DNA of 64,000 bases from Lonicera japonica (lineage: Eukaryota; Streptophyta; Magnoliopsida; Dipsacales; Caprifoliaceae): the NCBI GenBank assembly GCA_021464415.1, contig CM038467.1, forward strand, positions 47,243,715 to 47,307,714. Direction: 5' to 3'. Numbering within the stretch: the stretch's first letter is position 1; every line of letters begins with the position of its first letter. The notes beneath the pieces were generated by a model. The model made no database searches, was not told where the DNA came from, and saw only the letters and a list, made by a program, of their open reading frames with translations. A program made the position numbers and the translations under genes. Positions 46,181 through 58,160 of this stretch are shown here, piece after piece.

Positions 46181-47260
46181 GCTAGAATGCACTTAATTTA
46201 GTCCATATTTTGTCATTTGGCACATAAATATTAAATTCAAAATCCAATTAGCTAAACTCCTTCGTAACTTAGGGCTCACATTTGAGTTTTGAATATATCC
46301 AATAGTCTAGTAAAAGTTGAAGTATAAATCCTATATGTCAGCCCATTTTTTATGCAAAATTTTAAGTCTAAAAAATAATATACTCTAATGGTAGTTGTGT
46401 AGACTCTTGTGCAAAATTTGGAAAAGGTTTATGCAATTTCTTGTTTTTCCAGTTGAATTTTAGGTCTTGATGAATAGATTTTAAACATATAATTTGTATA
46501 AGAATCCATAATTTGTATTCAAAGTTATTGCATTATAAATTTTAAAGAAAAAATTTGAGGAGAGGCAAAGTTGATGTGGCAATAAATACCTATTCATTTT
46601 ACCCAAATGTCACTTTTAAAAGACTGCTTGATATCAAATTTTTTTCATATGTATATTTTACACAAAACAAAAATATACACTATAATTGGAGACGCTCTTA
46701 CGTTGTAATTATACGTATTAATGAATTGTACAAATATTTTATACAAATAGTTGTGACAACAATCAGTTTATTAAAGCAGTGTTATTTCAATTTGTATAGA
46801 ATAAGTTTAACATTTTTCTCGTAGATGAGTATATCTTTTTGAGAAATGTTAGTTTTCCACTATTTTTATACAAATGTTTTGTAAAAATTGATGTATCATT
46901 AATTAAATAAACTTCTAGAGCTAGACATACATTTAGTGTTTTGTTGAATAAGCCTATTATGCATTTCAAATAGTCTATATATATATATATAGCACACTAT
47001 TTGAGTGAATATTGACAATATATTAATTTAGTAGGTTGAGTTGGTTTCTATTTAACTTAATCAATTCCGATTACCTATTTTAGAGTTTTGCATTTTATTT
47101 TGCATAGTTACAAATTCCATTCTCTAGTTCTCTAGTATCAATATATTAATTTGTTATTGAATAATAAGATATTAGAGCAAACTAAATATTTAATTTGATC
47201 AACTTAACTCATTTTAAGGAAAGAAATTTTATTTGAATCTAATTATATGGATCAAAATAT
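46181..47260. repeat. G-family repeat unit 7 with duplicated flank
   Basis: GCACTTAATTTAGTCCATAT at 46189 repeats the block at 43727 and 51527. The core AGCACACTATTTGAGTGAAT is at 46991. The part before it (46517 onward: GTTATTGCATTATAAA, then GTTGATGTGGCA) parallels 4229 and 48950. Confidence 0.6.
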
Positions 47261-48634
47261 CTTATTCTATAACGGAACCATATATCCAGGTTTTAAATCT
47301 AGTTTAGTCCAACTAAAATATTTTACTAACTCTATACAATAAAGAAACCATGCTTTACACCCTACCCCCACCAAACTCTTCAAACTCTAGCGAGATAAAC
47401 CAAACGCTCACGTTCTTCTGCTAAACCCATCGTTTAAAGGATCACTGAATTAACTAGTTTTCTTCTTTTAATTTCTCTTTTCAATCTTCTCTCTAAAAAT
47501 AAAACCTATAAACTCTAACTGATCGAATATGTATGCATATATAGTTTTTAGAGTAAAGGTTGAAGCTAAGCTGAGTTGGAAAAGGATTAATTAATAAGAG
47601 GAACAATAACGCTAATAAACTAAATATATTTTGTTGATTCCTACTTGGACTTGGACTTGGACTTGGGAAGGAGTATAAATTTTTATTTCTCTTTTGGGTT
47701 GATCCTATTCAAACATGATTACTGAATTCAGAGGGATTAGTTGATGGAATTTTTGCCGCAAGAAATTATTCTAATGGGAATAAATAACATTCAAAAGCTA
47801 AAAATATTTAATAATAACTATGAGTATTTGTTAACTGACCTTTTAATTTCCGAAGTTTAACCCAATTAAGTCTCAGTTTAGTCTCCCAATGCATTAGTGT
47901 ATTTTTTTTTTAACATTTGTTTTTAAAATTTGATCTAAGTTGCAATGTACTCTACTTATTGTATAGAGATTTTAAAATTTGATCTAGCCCACCAAACAGC
48001 CGCGATCAAATTATTTGTTTTTATTTTACCATAAAAAATAACTAGTTTAATCCTACTTGTCTTTCTCAAATATAAATTATATACATATTTATATATTTGT
48101 TCAATGTTTTATTTGATTTAACGTTCAATTGGAGATTAGATATATGATTAAATTTTATGTCACATATTCAAGTGAATTATTTTATTATTTTTTAATTAAT
48201 TTAAAGCGTACATATTTTATTTGTAACATTGAATTTTTACTTATAATAATTGAAAATAAATATTCTTATCCATTAATTTGAATTTTTTTTTTAATTACAT
48301 GAAAAAAAAAGTTGAAAGGAATTTGAAAATATTACAAATTAGGAATTGGACCCATAACATAAAAATTATTAATTATTTTGTTGAGAAAAAAAAATGTTAA
48401 ACCCAAGATTGGGTCTATTTTTCAGATAAATGAAGGGGAATAACAAAACATTTCCTTTGATTTATTATTTATTTGACTTATTTTATTTTAAAATTTTTAA
48501 TTTTTTTATGACCTTTTAAATGCATGAATTTTGGAAAATAATTAATGTTATATGGTGTAACTTTTTGGTATTGAGACCCAAGGTAAACAATTGTTAAATC
48601 ACCATAGACTTGGGCGGCCCAGTATATATATATA

Positions 48635-48676
<42 letters not shown>

Positions 48677-48949
48677 GTGCACACCTGCAGGCGAACAAGA
48701 GTCACATGGTTCCCTTATTTTTCTTGAATGCTTAATAGATTATAAGACGTGATCTCTTATAAACCCATCAATTTTTGTTCAAAGTTAGTTTTGAATACTC
48801 GTGTAAAATTTGAAAAATATTTATGCAATTTCTTATTATTTGTTTCTTGAATTATATACATAATTTTATAATTACAATGGATCTTGAATTATCGATCTTG
48901 ATGAATAGATCTAAAGTATATAATTTTTATTAGAATCCATAATTTGTTT
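47261..48949. other. AT-rich DNA with a microsatellite
   Basis: Diverged relatives of 5040-5380 are visible near 48390-48600 (GATTGGGTCTATTTTTCAGA). Otherwise no gene or element end is recognised. Confidence 0.4.
48623..48676. repeat. TA / TTA microsatellite
   Basis: About seven TA followed by about thirteen TTA repeats, ending before TGTGCACACC. Confidence 0.9.
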
Positions 48950-51194
48950 TCAAAGTAATTGCATTATAAAAAATTTTAAAAAAATGACGAGAGAAAGTTG
49001 ATATGGCAGTGTAAAATGATGACGTATTTTACACATTCATTTTACACAAATCTCACTTTTAAAAGATTGCTTGAGATTTTTTACACGGTGTGTATATTTT
49101 ACACAAAATATAAATATACAATACAGTTGGAAATGCTCTTATATTGTAATTATACATATTAATGAATTGTACACATATTTTATACGAATAGTTGTGACAC
49201 CAATCAGATAAAAAAAAAGGAAGGTAACATATTAAATATTTTGCTCCCAATTTAATAAAATAGTGTTTATATCAATTTGTATAGAAAATTTGAATAGAAT
49301 AAATTTAGCATTTTTCTCATAGATGAGTATATCTTTTTGAAAGATTTTAGTTTTTCCACTATGTTTATGCAAAGTGTTTTGTAAAATTTGTTGTAGCATT
49401 AATTAAATTTATTTTCATCTTCTCGCCTAAATTAATTATTTTCTATATTGCTATCAAACAGAGCTTTCAATTTTTATAAAATAAATGACAAATACGTAAG
49501 GACTAATGGCCAACCATTCATGTCATTTTCTTAAATTCTATCAGACTGACACTTAGGGGCAGAGTTAGGATGCGGATTCGAGGGGAGCACATTAGCACTA
49601 AACATATATAAAAATTAAAGAAAGATTAGGTATTATTATTGGCATTCCAATTGGATGCTCTATCATTTTAAAATAATCTTTATATTTGTGATGAATTTGA
49701 GTGATAGAAGAGTTTTTTAAATGTTAATACCCATATAATTTATTTATTTTGACAAATAATAAACACTTAGAGTCATGAAAAAGAAAGAGTAAAAGACACT
49801 AGGAGCCCTTAAACTATAACCCAAATTTTAATTTGGCCCTTAAACTCAATTTTGTGTCAATTAAGCTCTCAAACTATATATATTGGACATCAAAGGCCCT
49901 TCTGTCAAATTTAACCGTTAAATCATAACGGATTGCTATACATTCTTCTTAAATACCTTTTTAAAGGTCATTTATGTCCATAAATAAATTTTTTATACAA
50001 AATAGAAAAGAATAATAAATAGAGATTTTTCAAAATTAATGTTGTTAGATGAACAAAATGTTGAATTTAGTGATTATTTTATAAAAAAAATTGGTCTGAA
50101 TTTTTTTCGAAAAATTTAATTATGTGGCTGTGGGTTTTCGGAAAAAAATTAGGTGTATAAAGAAAACTGCAGTTCCGTTGAGAAAGTTATGTAGGAAGCA
50201 GCTTTGTTTTCTCCCTAACAAGCTTATATTACTACAAAACTGGCCTTGAAGTTTAAAAATAATTACAAATTAAATTCTAAAGTTTGAAAATTTACAAAAA
50301 GGTCGATAGTACTTTTTCTTGCATACCCTTCTATTTTCTAAAATTCCAGGGGGCAAGTCCGCTGGTTCCTTCCCTTTCCCCCCTTCTGGCACCAGGAAGT
50401 GTAAATAGTCATTCATTCAAGGGCCGCTCTCTAAAGAGCTAAATGGTAAATCTTTTTAATAAAATTTAGTGATCAATACGATTTTTGTTTAAACTAATAA
50501 ATTTAGTGATCAGTGCGATTTAATAAAATATTTATATGCATCTCCATTTGGATCATTTAATTAACTAAATTGATAGGTCCTTCTTTAAGCTAATTGAAGG
50601 AGATCCCATTAATTACCCAGGATAAAAATAGTTGATATTTTTTTATATGAAATATGATATGATTTTTCAGGATATGATTGTGGAGTAGCTCTTTAACTAA
50701 GACAAATTTACCATTTTTTGGGGAACAAATTTAACTTCAATAATAAATTTATGAGTTATTTTCATATATCTAAAATTATTTCTAAAAAAATATATTGAAT
50801 AGGCATCTTATGCATTTCAAATGGGGTCTATGTTGAGCACACTATTTGAGTGAATATTGACAATATAAATAGGTTAGGTTACTTTCTATTAACTTATCAA
50901 TTCCAGATTAATTAGAGTTTTTAAGTGATCTGTATGTTATGCTCTTCTCTTTTTTGGTAAAATCGTATGCTTCTGGTTATTTATTATTAAATATTAATGA
51001 GATATCAGAGGAAACTAAATACTAAATTTGGTGAACTTAATTTCGATATTAAAATAGCTTTGATATTTTCGTTTTGTTATAAGATTTATTTTTAGAAACA
51101 AACCGTTGAAGGAATCTTTGCATTATAATATTTTAATTAGTTTGTGGAAATAGAAGGAAAATAAATTTTATTATATTCATTCTTTATATACTAG
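48950..51194. repeat. G-family repeat unit 8
   Basis: Contains in order the GTTGATATGGCAG block, GGCCAACCATTCATGTCA near 49510, the uninterrupted junction ACCCATATAATTTATTTATT (49732) where Athila entered unit 1, GAGAAAGTTATGTAGGAAGC (50180), and the core GAGCACACTATTTGAGTG at 50835. An insert at 49785-50165 (GGAGCCCTTAAACTATAAC and onward) is absent from the others. Confidence 0.6.
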
Positions 51195-52568
51195 AAAATT
51201 GAAATACCCCGAGTTTCAAACCTCTGAGTCTACCGGTAATAAAAGTGAACATTTACTACTTAAACAAGTACAATATATATTTTAAAAATATTTGTGAAGT
51301 ATAACATTGCACATGCAATTACTAAGATTAGCGAGAGGTCTTGGGTTTGACTCCTGCTACAACATGACAATGCATCACGTGTGTGGCGATATCTAGTATG
51401 TATAGAAGTTAGACTAAATTAAAACAAAATTGAAAGAAACATTTACGGTTAATTCATCTTATTTGAATCATTGCATTATGGCTAAACTACCCACTTATTG
51501 ATATTGTTTTTATTCTTGGGCCATAATGCACTCAATTTAGTCCACATTATGTCATTTGGCACATTTAAAAAAAAGGGGGCAATTTACAAAAAGGACTTAT
51601 TAGATAAAGATTTTCACACTAAAGCCTAGGAATAATTTTTTTTTAAATAAAGGGCCTATTTTTTATTTTATTGATAATATGACGTGTCTTTTTTTTTCAT
51701 TATAAAATGACATCCCAACCCTTAAAATAAACTAAAAAAATACCTATTTGCATTAAAATATGGACTGCAATATGAACTTTGTAATTTATATTTCACTGCA
51801 ATATGAACTTTGCAGTCCATATTTCACTGCAATGTGAACTTTGCAGTCGATATTTTTAGTGCAAAGTTTATATTACAGTCCATATTTTACTGCAATGTGA
51901 AATTTGCAGTTCATATTTTTAGTTCAAAGTTCATATTGCAGTCCATATTTCAGTGCAATATGAACTTTACAATTCATATTTCACTGCAATATGAACTTTG
52001 CAGTCCATATTTTTTGTGTAAATTTCATAAAAAGGGTAATTTAGGTAATACATAACATGTTTTTATTAATTAAATGATATTTAAATTTATTCAGATACAT
52101 TCATTTAAAATATAAAACAAAATGGGCCTCTTACACTAATTACCAATTAAAAGTAGGCCCTTCATTCAAAAAAATATTATTCATTGAATTTTTGGTAAAA
52201 ATTAATATATAATAAGCCCTTCTACCTAATTTCTAGAAAAAAAATTAAAAAATTAATGCATGTTTTAGCTTTCAATAACGTGCACTCAAAGTGAGAGGAG
52301 ATCCTTTTGCTAAATCTATAAAATTACCAAATTACTTTACTTTTTCATTTCAAAGTAAAAATTAAGAGCGGATTCATGATTCCTATGAAAAATGAGTCGT
52401 GTAAAAATAATATATTAAAATTTAATTAAATGTGTGAATTATTAAGAATTTTAGTATCACAAATATTAAAACGAAAACAAATATTTCAATACTAATCACA
52501 ATTTCAACTTCAGTTAGTATTTAGAATTAATCATAAAATACATAAAAGGAAAATAGGAAGAGAGTTTT
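51195..52568. repeat. Duplicated flank (copy of 43220-44130) hosting MITE copy 2
   Basis: Parallels 43220-44130 on both sides of the MITE and runs directly into the Tat 5' LTR after AGGAAGAGAGTTTT. The last 5 bases, GTTTT, are the expected left target duplication of the Tat element. Confidence 0.75.
51573..52245. mobile_element. MITE-like element, copy 2
   Basis: Same layout as 31086-31790: opposing AGGACTTATTA / AGGGCTTATTA ends, AAAGGGCCTATTTTTTATT, and the eight-unit array at 51765-52020 in the same orientation order with private point changes. The matching flank at 43770 lacks it. Confidence 0.7.
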
Positions 52569-54131
52569 TGTAGACACCCCGATCCGTGACCCCCGCAAGA
52601 ACCCTAACGACCCTTGAGAACTACTGTTTTGGAGTCCGGGACCCACCCGAGCACCCGAAACTACCCCGAAAGGTTTGGTTGACCAACAAACCTATTTTTA
52701 AGAGGAATTGTCGCACGACATATCAGTATGTCGCGCGACAATCACTGATATGTCGCGCGACAATCACCCCTTTGTCGCGCGACAAACCCCTCTGACCCCG
52801 ACCATCCACTCTCTGACAAATTAGTCTGTCAGAGACATCACTTCAGTCATTTGTCACGCGACATTGGACACATTGTCGCGCGACATATGTCCCTTTTGGG
52901 GAAGTGTCGCGCGACAATCTTTCCCGAGCACTATAAATAGGCCAACACCCACAAGGGTTCAAGACAGCGACTTATGATTGAAGAATTATTGGCTTATATC
53001 TGATTTGCTAGTCTTTTATCAAGCATTCTTGATTCTCGTCTTATTTCTGAAGAATTATTGAATCTATTCTCGACACTCGACGTGTCCCGTCTCTGGAATC
53101 GAATTCTCAAAAATATCTGAAGAAGGAAGAGATTATTATCGCCAGAGATCTCTCTGCCGTATTATATCTTTTTTCTTATTATTATTCTCGTCGGGAAGGT
53201 AAAGAAAGTCTCTTCTAGTATTTAACATTAAATATATGTGTACTTGTTTGATTTCTGTTGTTTTGTCCACATTTTATTTAAATGTCATGTTATTGTCATG
53301 TTACAAATAGTCTACCATTTTCAAAACAAAAGATCCTGATAAAATCATTTGCAAAACCATAAAAGTAAGTATATTACCATCCAGATAAAATCCTGTTTTT
53401 AAAACCCGGACCAATAAAACTTACTTTAAGAATTAAAAAACCCGGTATATCCTATCTGTTTCATATATTGTGATACGTTTGGTAGAACTCCCCTCCAGAG
53501 TTCTAATTCCATATTGAATTAGTTCCGATATAAGATCCAACACCTTTTCCCAAATAAATCCAAACCCGAGAAAAATCGTCGTTATCTGAGAAATAACACA
53601 GTAAAACTCTCTCTAAAGTAAAACAACTCTTGTCACTTATATTTATCTTTTCTAAAACTAAACATTGGATCTCGGAACACAGAGGTTTTTCATCCCTTTC
53701 CCCGTTTTCTCAAAATTAGGATTTTCACTTAGAAAGTAGTAGACTGTCAGTAAAAGCATCCAAGTTTTTCAACATAGAATAAACATATAAAAGACCACTA
53801 GAGACCGAAAGGGCGGAATGGGTGCTTAACACCTTCCTAAGCCGTAATATAGTTTCCGAACCCTATAGAATCCTGGTTTCGTAGACAAACGTGTAAATAA
53901 ATGCTTAACTGTAGCCTTTCCTCTTACACAACCTCTTTTGTCCGTTTTCTCGTAAAACGTACTGGCGACTCTGAACGAACCCTCTTGCATCTAGAACTAG
54001 AACATATGAACACCTGATGTGAACCATCAACTAAGGTACTCCAGCAAAAGGAACGAAGGAATCAGTTCAGACGTTTCAGACGCCCAATAAACGGGGACGA
54101 GACCCGAGGGTCGCATTTGCGGATTCTCACA
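52569..54131 (+). repeat. Tat 5' LTR
   Basis: Starts TGTAGACACCCCGATCC and ends GCGGATTCTCACA. It aligns with 1151-2820 except for the block at 1861-1925. The left boundary is fixed by the duplicate flank at 44120, which continues without an LTR. Confidence 0.9.
52709..52939 (+). promoter_or_regulatory. Tat LTR promoter: seven TGTCGCGCGACA palindromes and TATA box
   Basis: Copies at 52709-52720, 52729-52740, 52751-52762, 52773-52784, 52852-52863, 52874-52885 and 52905-52916; five are perfect and two have one change. TATAAATA is at 52932-52939, 15 bases after the last. The short spacing and repetition look like a transcription-factor operator array in U3. The binding protein is unknown. Confidence 0.75.
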
Positions 54132-54132
54132 G

Positions 54133-54150
54133 TGGCGACTCTGCTGGGGA
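54133..54150 (+). promoter_or_regulatory. Tat primer-binding site
   Basis: TGGCGACTCTGCTGGGGA follows the LTR after one base. Tat/Ogre elements use this type of site, reported in the literature as complementary to tRNA-Arg; I could not verify the tRNA here. Confidence 0.7.
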
Positions 54151-54884
54151 CTGTTAGAAAACTAGACTCTTATATGTGGACTTTTGATTATCTGTTGAAT
54201 ACTTGCTTTTATCGCTTTCCCTACTTATGTTAATTGTTTGAGAAGAAACCTTTTTCTAAAAAATGGGAGTTTTTCAAAAATACGTAATAAAGATAATGAT
54301 ATTTGTGAAACCAACCTTTCAAACTTTACACGTACTTTCACAAATCATGCATTGGTTCTACGAGTGTGAATTTATCCCAAACCCTCGGAAGTATTATAAG
54401 TGAGTAGGGAGTTGGCTTGCTTGGGCCAACATAAACCGAAAGCATTTACTTCCACTCTCCTTGGCCAAGTACGCCCCCGAGGCTTATCGAGTGACGAGAA
54501 CACTCACGTACCCAGAAAGTATATCAAAAGGCTCTTGCACGTACCCGCCCCTGGGGTATATCGCGAGGTCTTGCCAAATAGGAGGGAGCCTGAAGCCTTA
54601 ACCGTTCGTACACCTGCGCTGCATATAAGATCGAGTCGGCTAAAACACTTGTCAAACAGCCGTAGGGGATGTACCACCCTACGTCTTACTTTACAACACC
54701 TTTTTAAAATCCGAGTCTTTCCTCGGCAATTTTTAGTGGTTTTTTTGACAAAAATCGAGTCGCATCGCAGTCTTCCTTCATCTTCGTCATGTGGTTTCGT
54801 CTACAGCCATAAAACAACGACAGACTAGAAGGTTGGGCCTGTCGAGATCATACCGGAGGACTAGTAAGACCAAGCACACCCGAA
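54151..54884 (+). other. Tat leader
   Basis: Untranslated region of about 730 bases. An ORF at 54400-54828 (142 aa) resembles no protein I know and is probably chance. 54390-54454 is the block also found inside the LTR at 1861-1925. Confidence 0.5.
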
Positions 54885-56157
54885 ATGGCCGATGGACGCG
54901 AGAATCAAAAGACAGATCAGAGCCTAACCGAGGCGTCTGCAGCTCAGCCAACTTTAGCCGAGATGCATCGTTTGTTAATGACCGTCAGCATGAGTCTAGC
55001 AAAACTCACGAACAAGCAACAGAGTACCCGAGTCCGAGTGGAAGAGTTGTCAGCCGGACGCGCCGCACCACCGGGGTTTGAACGGCTACACCGAATCGAG
55101 ATCAAAATCAAGGGCAGTCATCGCAAGTACTTCTCCAAGTTCAAGGAACCAATCCACCACAAACAGGTCCTATCCCACTCGGTCCCGTTCAGACCGATCC
55201 CAACAACCAAAATCAATGGACCCCAGATTCAGGCCCCACTTACCAACAACAAGAGCCACCCATCATCTGGCCACAACCTCAGCAAGGCCTTGATCCCCAA
55301 TACCAGCCATGGCCACAAGTCCCCGCAAGACCTATTCCACCACCGGCCCCGGTAGCCCCTCCTAATGAGTACCCAGACATCAACCGACTTCGGGCAGTGT
55401 ATGCAGAATCGGTTATAGCTCGGGAACAGCCCGATGAAGTATTGAGAGAAAGTGAAGAAATAAAGAAACTAAAAGAGCAGATGAAGGTTCTGCAAAGAGG
55501 GATTTCTCTGATAAAAGGGGCAGACGAGATCACATATATGAATGCCTTCTCCCTCTACCAGAAGCAAGACTACCTCAGGGATTCAAACTCCCTTCCATCA
55601 CCAAATTCACAGGAACCACACCCCCAAAAACTCACCTCCAATCCTACATCAGATCTATGCAAGTGTTCGGTTGCGGAGAGCCGGAGTTGGCTCAAGCCTT
55701 TCATATGACTCTCACGGGTGCCGCCCTAAGATGGTTTTTCGATTTGGAGAGACACCACACAAAGACTTGGGGGGATATCGTCAACGAGTTCATGACCAAA
55801 TACAGGTCCAACGAGGATTTGGAAATTACCCGTAAACACCTGAAAATGGCCAAGCAAGGCGAGAAAGAAAGCTTCAACGATTTCGTCACACGCTGGAGAG
55901 AGATGGCCTCCCAAATGTCCAAACGACCCGATGAAGAAGAGCAGTTGGAGATCATACAGAAGAATTTCACCCCAGCTGTACTGAGTTGCATGGGAAAGCA
56001 TGTGTTCCCACACTTCAGAGCCCTGTTGAGTATGGGGTCGCAAGTAGAGGAAGAATTGGCCAAAATGGCAGAGACCAATACCAAGAAAGCATCATACACA
56101 GGGAGAAAGACGGTCACCTCAGCCATAAACCAACTAAGCTCATACCCCTACCAATAA
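54885..56157 (+). pseudogene. gag: Tat gag, three frames
   Basis: The start is ATG 54885 (MADGRENQKTDQ, then a helical stretch MHRLLMTVSMSLAKL). A frameshift near 55076 moves to a Gln/Pro-rich linker ending in a coiled-coil-like EEIKKLKEQMKVLQRG. A second shift near 55546 leads to the capsid domain: GFKLPSITKFTGTTPP, MQVFGCGEPELAQAFHMTL, ALRWFFDLERHHTKTW, ESFNDFVTRWREMASQM. It ends at TAA 56155-56157. This matches the retrotransposon gag family in order and length once the shifts are allowed for. Confidence 0.85.
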
Positions 56158-57663
56158 AACTCATTTCAGCAGCCACAACAAACACCTCCGATGAGTTGGC
56201 CCGCACAAGGAGACTTTTCAAGCACTGAGGCCAAGAAGAGGAGAAACTTCTGCACCCTTCCCACTACCTTGGTTAAAAGCTTGGAACTACTCCGAAAGGC
56301 CGGACTGATCACTCCACTCAACCCGCGCCCCCCACCAAACCCTATTCCCAACACTTAGAGAATGAATGAGAACTGTGCATACCATCAAGCAGTGGGCCAT
56401 GACACGGAACGCTGCTTGGCTCTTCGCCATCGTATCCAGGACCTCATTGAAGTCGGAACCATCCCCGCACCCGGCGGGCCCAATGTTACCAACAACCCCC
56501 TTCCCAACCATGCTCCACCGGCAGGAATTAATGCCTTAACCACTGATGAAAAAAGTTTTGATTCCGTGGGACTCATCCGGGATGACCCAGCCTACAAGTC
56601 ACCAGTTGTGCTGCCAGCAAAAGCTCAATTGGCCCCAGGCCTCAATCCGATAATCGACCAATGGATGGCTAAAATGAACTTCCTACCAAGGCAGGAGTTA
56701 GGAAAGGCCAATCAGGGGATCCCACAACCGCTCACAATCAAAACCAATCCCGGAAAATCTGGGATAGGATGGACCCAAGATAAGAAGAAACAACCACGGA
56801 AGCCCCGAGGCCTCCCCAAAGAGACAATCTGTATGACAGAAACCTCCTCAAGAACTTTCAGGTGGCTGGCGAAATCAGAGTCATCGAAAGTATCAGATGG
56901 GTCAGACCCAGCATCCCTTTGGATACAACAAATTACCCGTTTAGGAAGGGTATATCAGCCACTGCCGATGAACGCCGAGAAATCACCTCCTCCTAAAGAA
57001 GTAGGAGAAGATCGGGTACTGAAACAGTTGAAGAAAACCCAGGCACACATCACCATTTGCGGCCTCTTGGTTGCCTCCAAACCTCACAGGACCGCCTTCA
57101 TCAAACTCTTAGATGAGGCTGTCGTATCACCCGATTCCACACCAGAACAACTGCCCAACATGATCGGGTCCCTCACAATCCAAAGAAGTCTGTCATTTTC
57201 AGATGAAGACTTATCTCCATTGGGAAGGAAACACAGTCTAGCCCTCCATATTATTGTCCGGACCCGAGGAAAGATCCTGCCGCAGGTCCTCATCGACAAT
57301 GGGTCAACCATAAATGTCTGCCCTTTGAAGACCGCCAAATTTCTGGGCATCTTAGACTCAGCGCTTTCTCCGTCAGCTGTGACCGTTAGAGCCTATGACA
57401 ACATCAGAAGGGCCATTCTGGGTTCCCTAAAGCTAGATCTCATGGTCGGTCTCGAAAACTTTCCAGCCAACTTTTAAATCATAGACATTCCCTCCAGCTT
57501 CAACCTCCTGTTTGGAAGAGCATGGCTACATGACATAGGAGCACTCCCCTCCTCCTTACACCAGGAGATCAAGATACCGTTCGAAGGAAATATAATCACC
57601 ATCCAAGGAGATCCTGAAAGGACCTTGGCGGATCTGAAATTACATGTCTTGGGCATAGGGAGC
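56158..57663 (+). pseudogene. Tat gag end, zinc-binding motif and aspartic protease
   Basis: Same frame as the capsid part. After TAG 56356-56358 comes NENCAYHQAVGHDTERC, a C-X2-H-X4-H-X4-C motif that binds nucleic acid in this lineage. A low-similarity linker precedes the protease: SFSDEDLSPLGRKH, active-site VLIDNGSTINVCPL (DNG form, usual in Tat) and, past TAA 57475-57477, FNLLFGRAWLHDIGALPSS. The last stop is TAG 57664-57666. Confidence 0.85.
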
Positions 57664-57666
57664 TAG

Positions 57667-58160
57667 AGCATACAGCTGGGAGGTTTTTCTTACGAGCCTC
57701 AAGTACAAGCTCTCACCACCCAGAGAATCGAGTATCTACCCCCTGATAATATCCCTGGTCTCAGCACCAAAGTCACAAATATGCTGAGAAAAATGAAATA
57801 CTTACCTGGAGCCAGTTTGGGAATGTGACAACTAGGATTACTTCAGGCCTTAAAACTAGTGACGAGGCATGAAAAAGAAGGGTTGGGGTACCAGCACACC
57901 GGAGAAGACAACTAGGAGAAAAGGGGTCGGGGGCATCAGTATCCGAGTTTTAGCTCTCTGAATAGGATTTTTGTCAAGGAAGGAGAGGACTTTCCCTTTT
58001 GCGGCTTTCAGGAGCCTTGGAGAAACAGCGATGGAGATAACCTTCCAAGATGGGAAATCTTCTACGAAGAAGACCTTTTCCTCAAGGAAAACACTATACA
58101 CAGCTTCTCTACCAAACTAACGATCGGGCCAAGGGAAGAAATGAAGACAAAGAAGATGAA
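57667..58160 (+). pseudogene. Tat protease-RT linker
   Basis: The same frame continues with EYLPPDNIPGLSTKVTNML, one stop near 57826, RIFVKEGEDFPFCGFQEPW and WEIFYEEDLF. Coding similarity then passes to another frame within the GAAGA-rich stretch 58138-58170, so a frameshift separates it from RT. Ogre elements are known to have an intron between protease and RT; I saw no clear intron here. Confidence 0.6.

Noticed and set aside
54400..54828. 142-codon ORF in the Tat leader
   Set aside because: Overlaps the conserved leader block, no known motif, and gag clearly starts at 54885.
55701..57656. Several minus-strand ORFs opposite Tat gag and protease
   Set aside because: They are shadows of the balanced-composition sense coding sequence, with no independent motifs.
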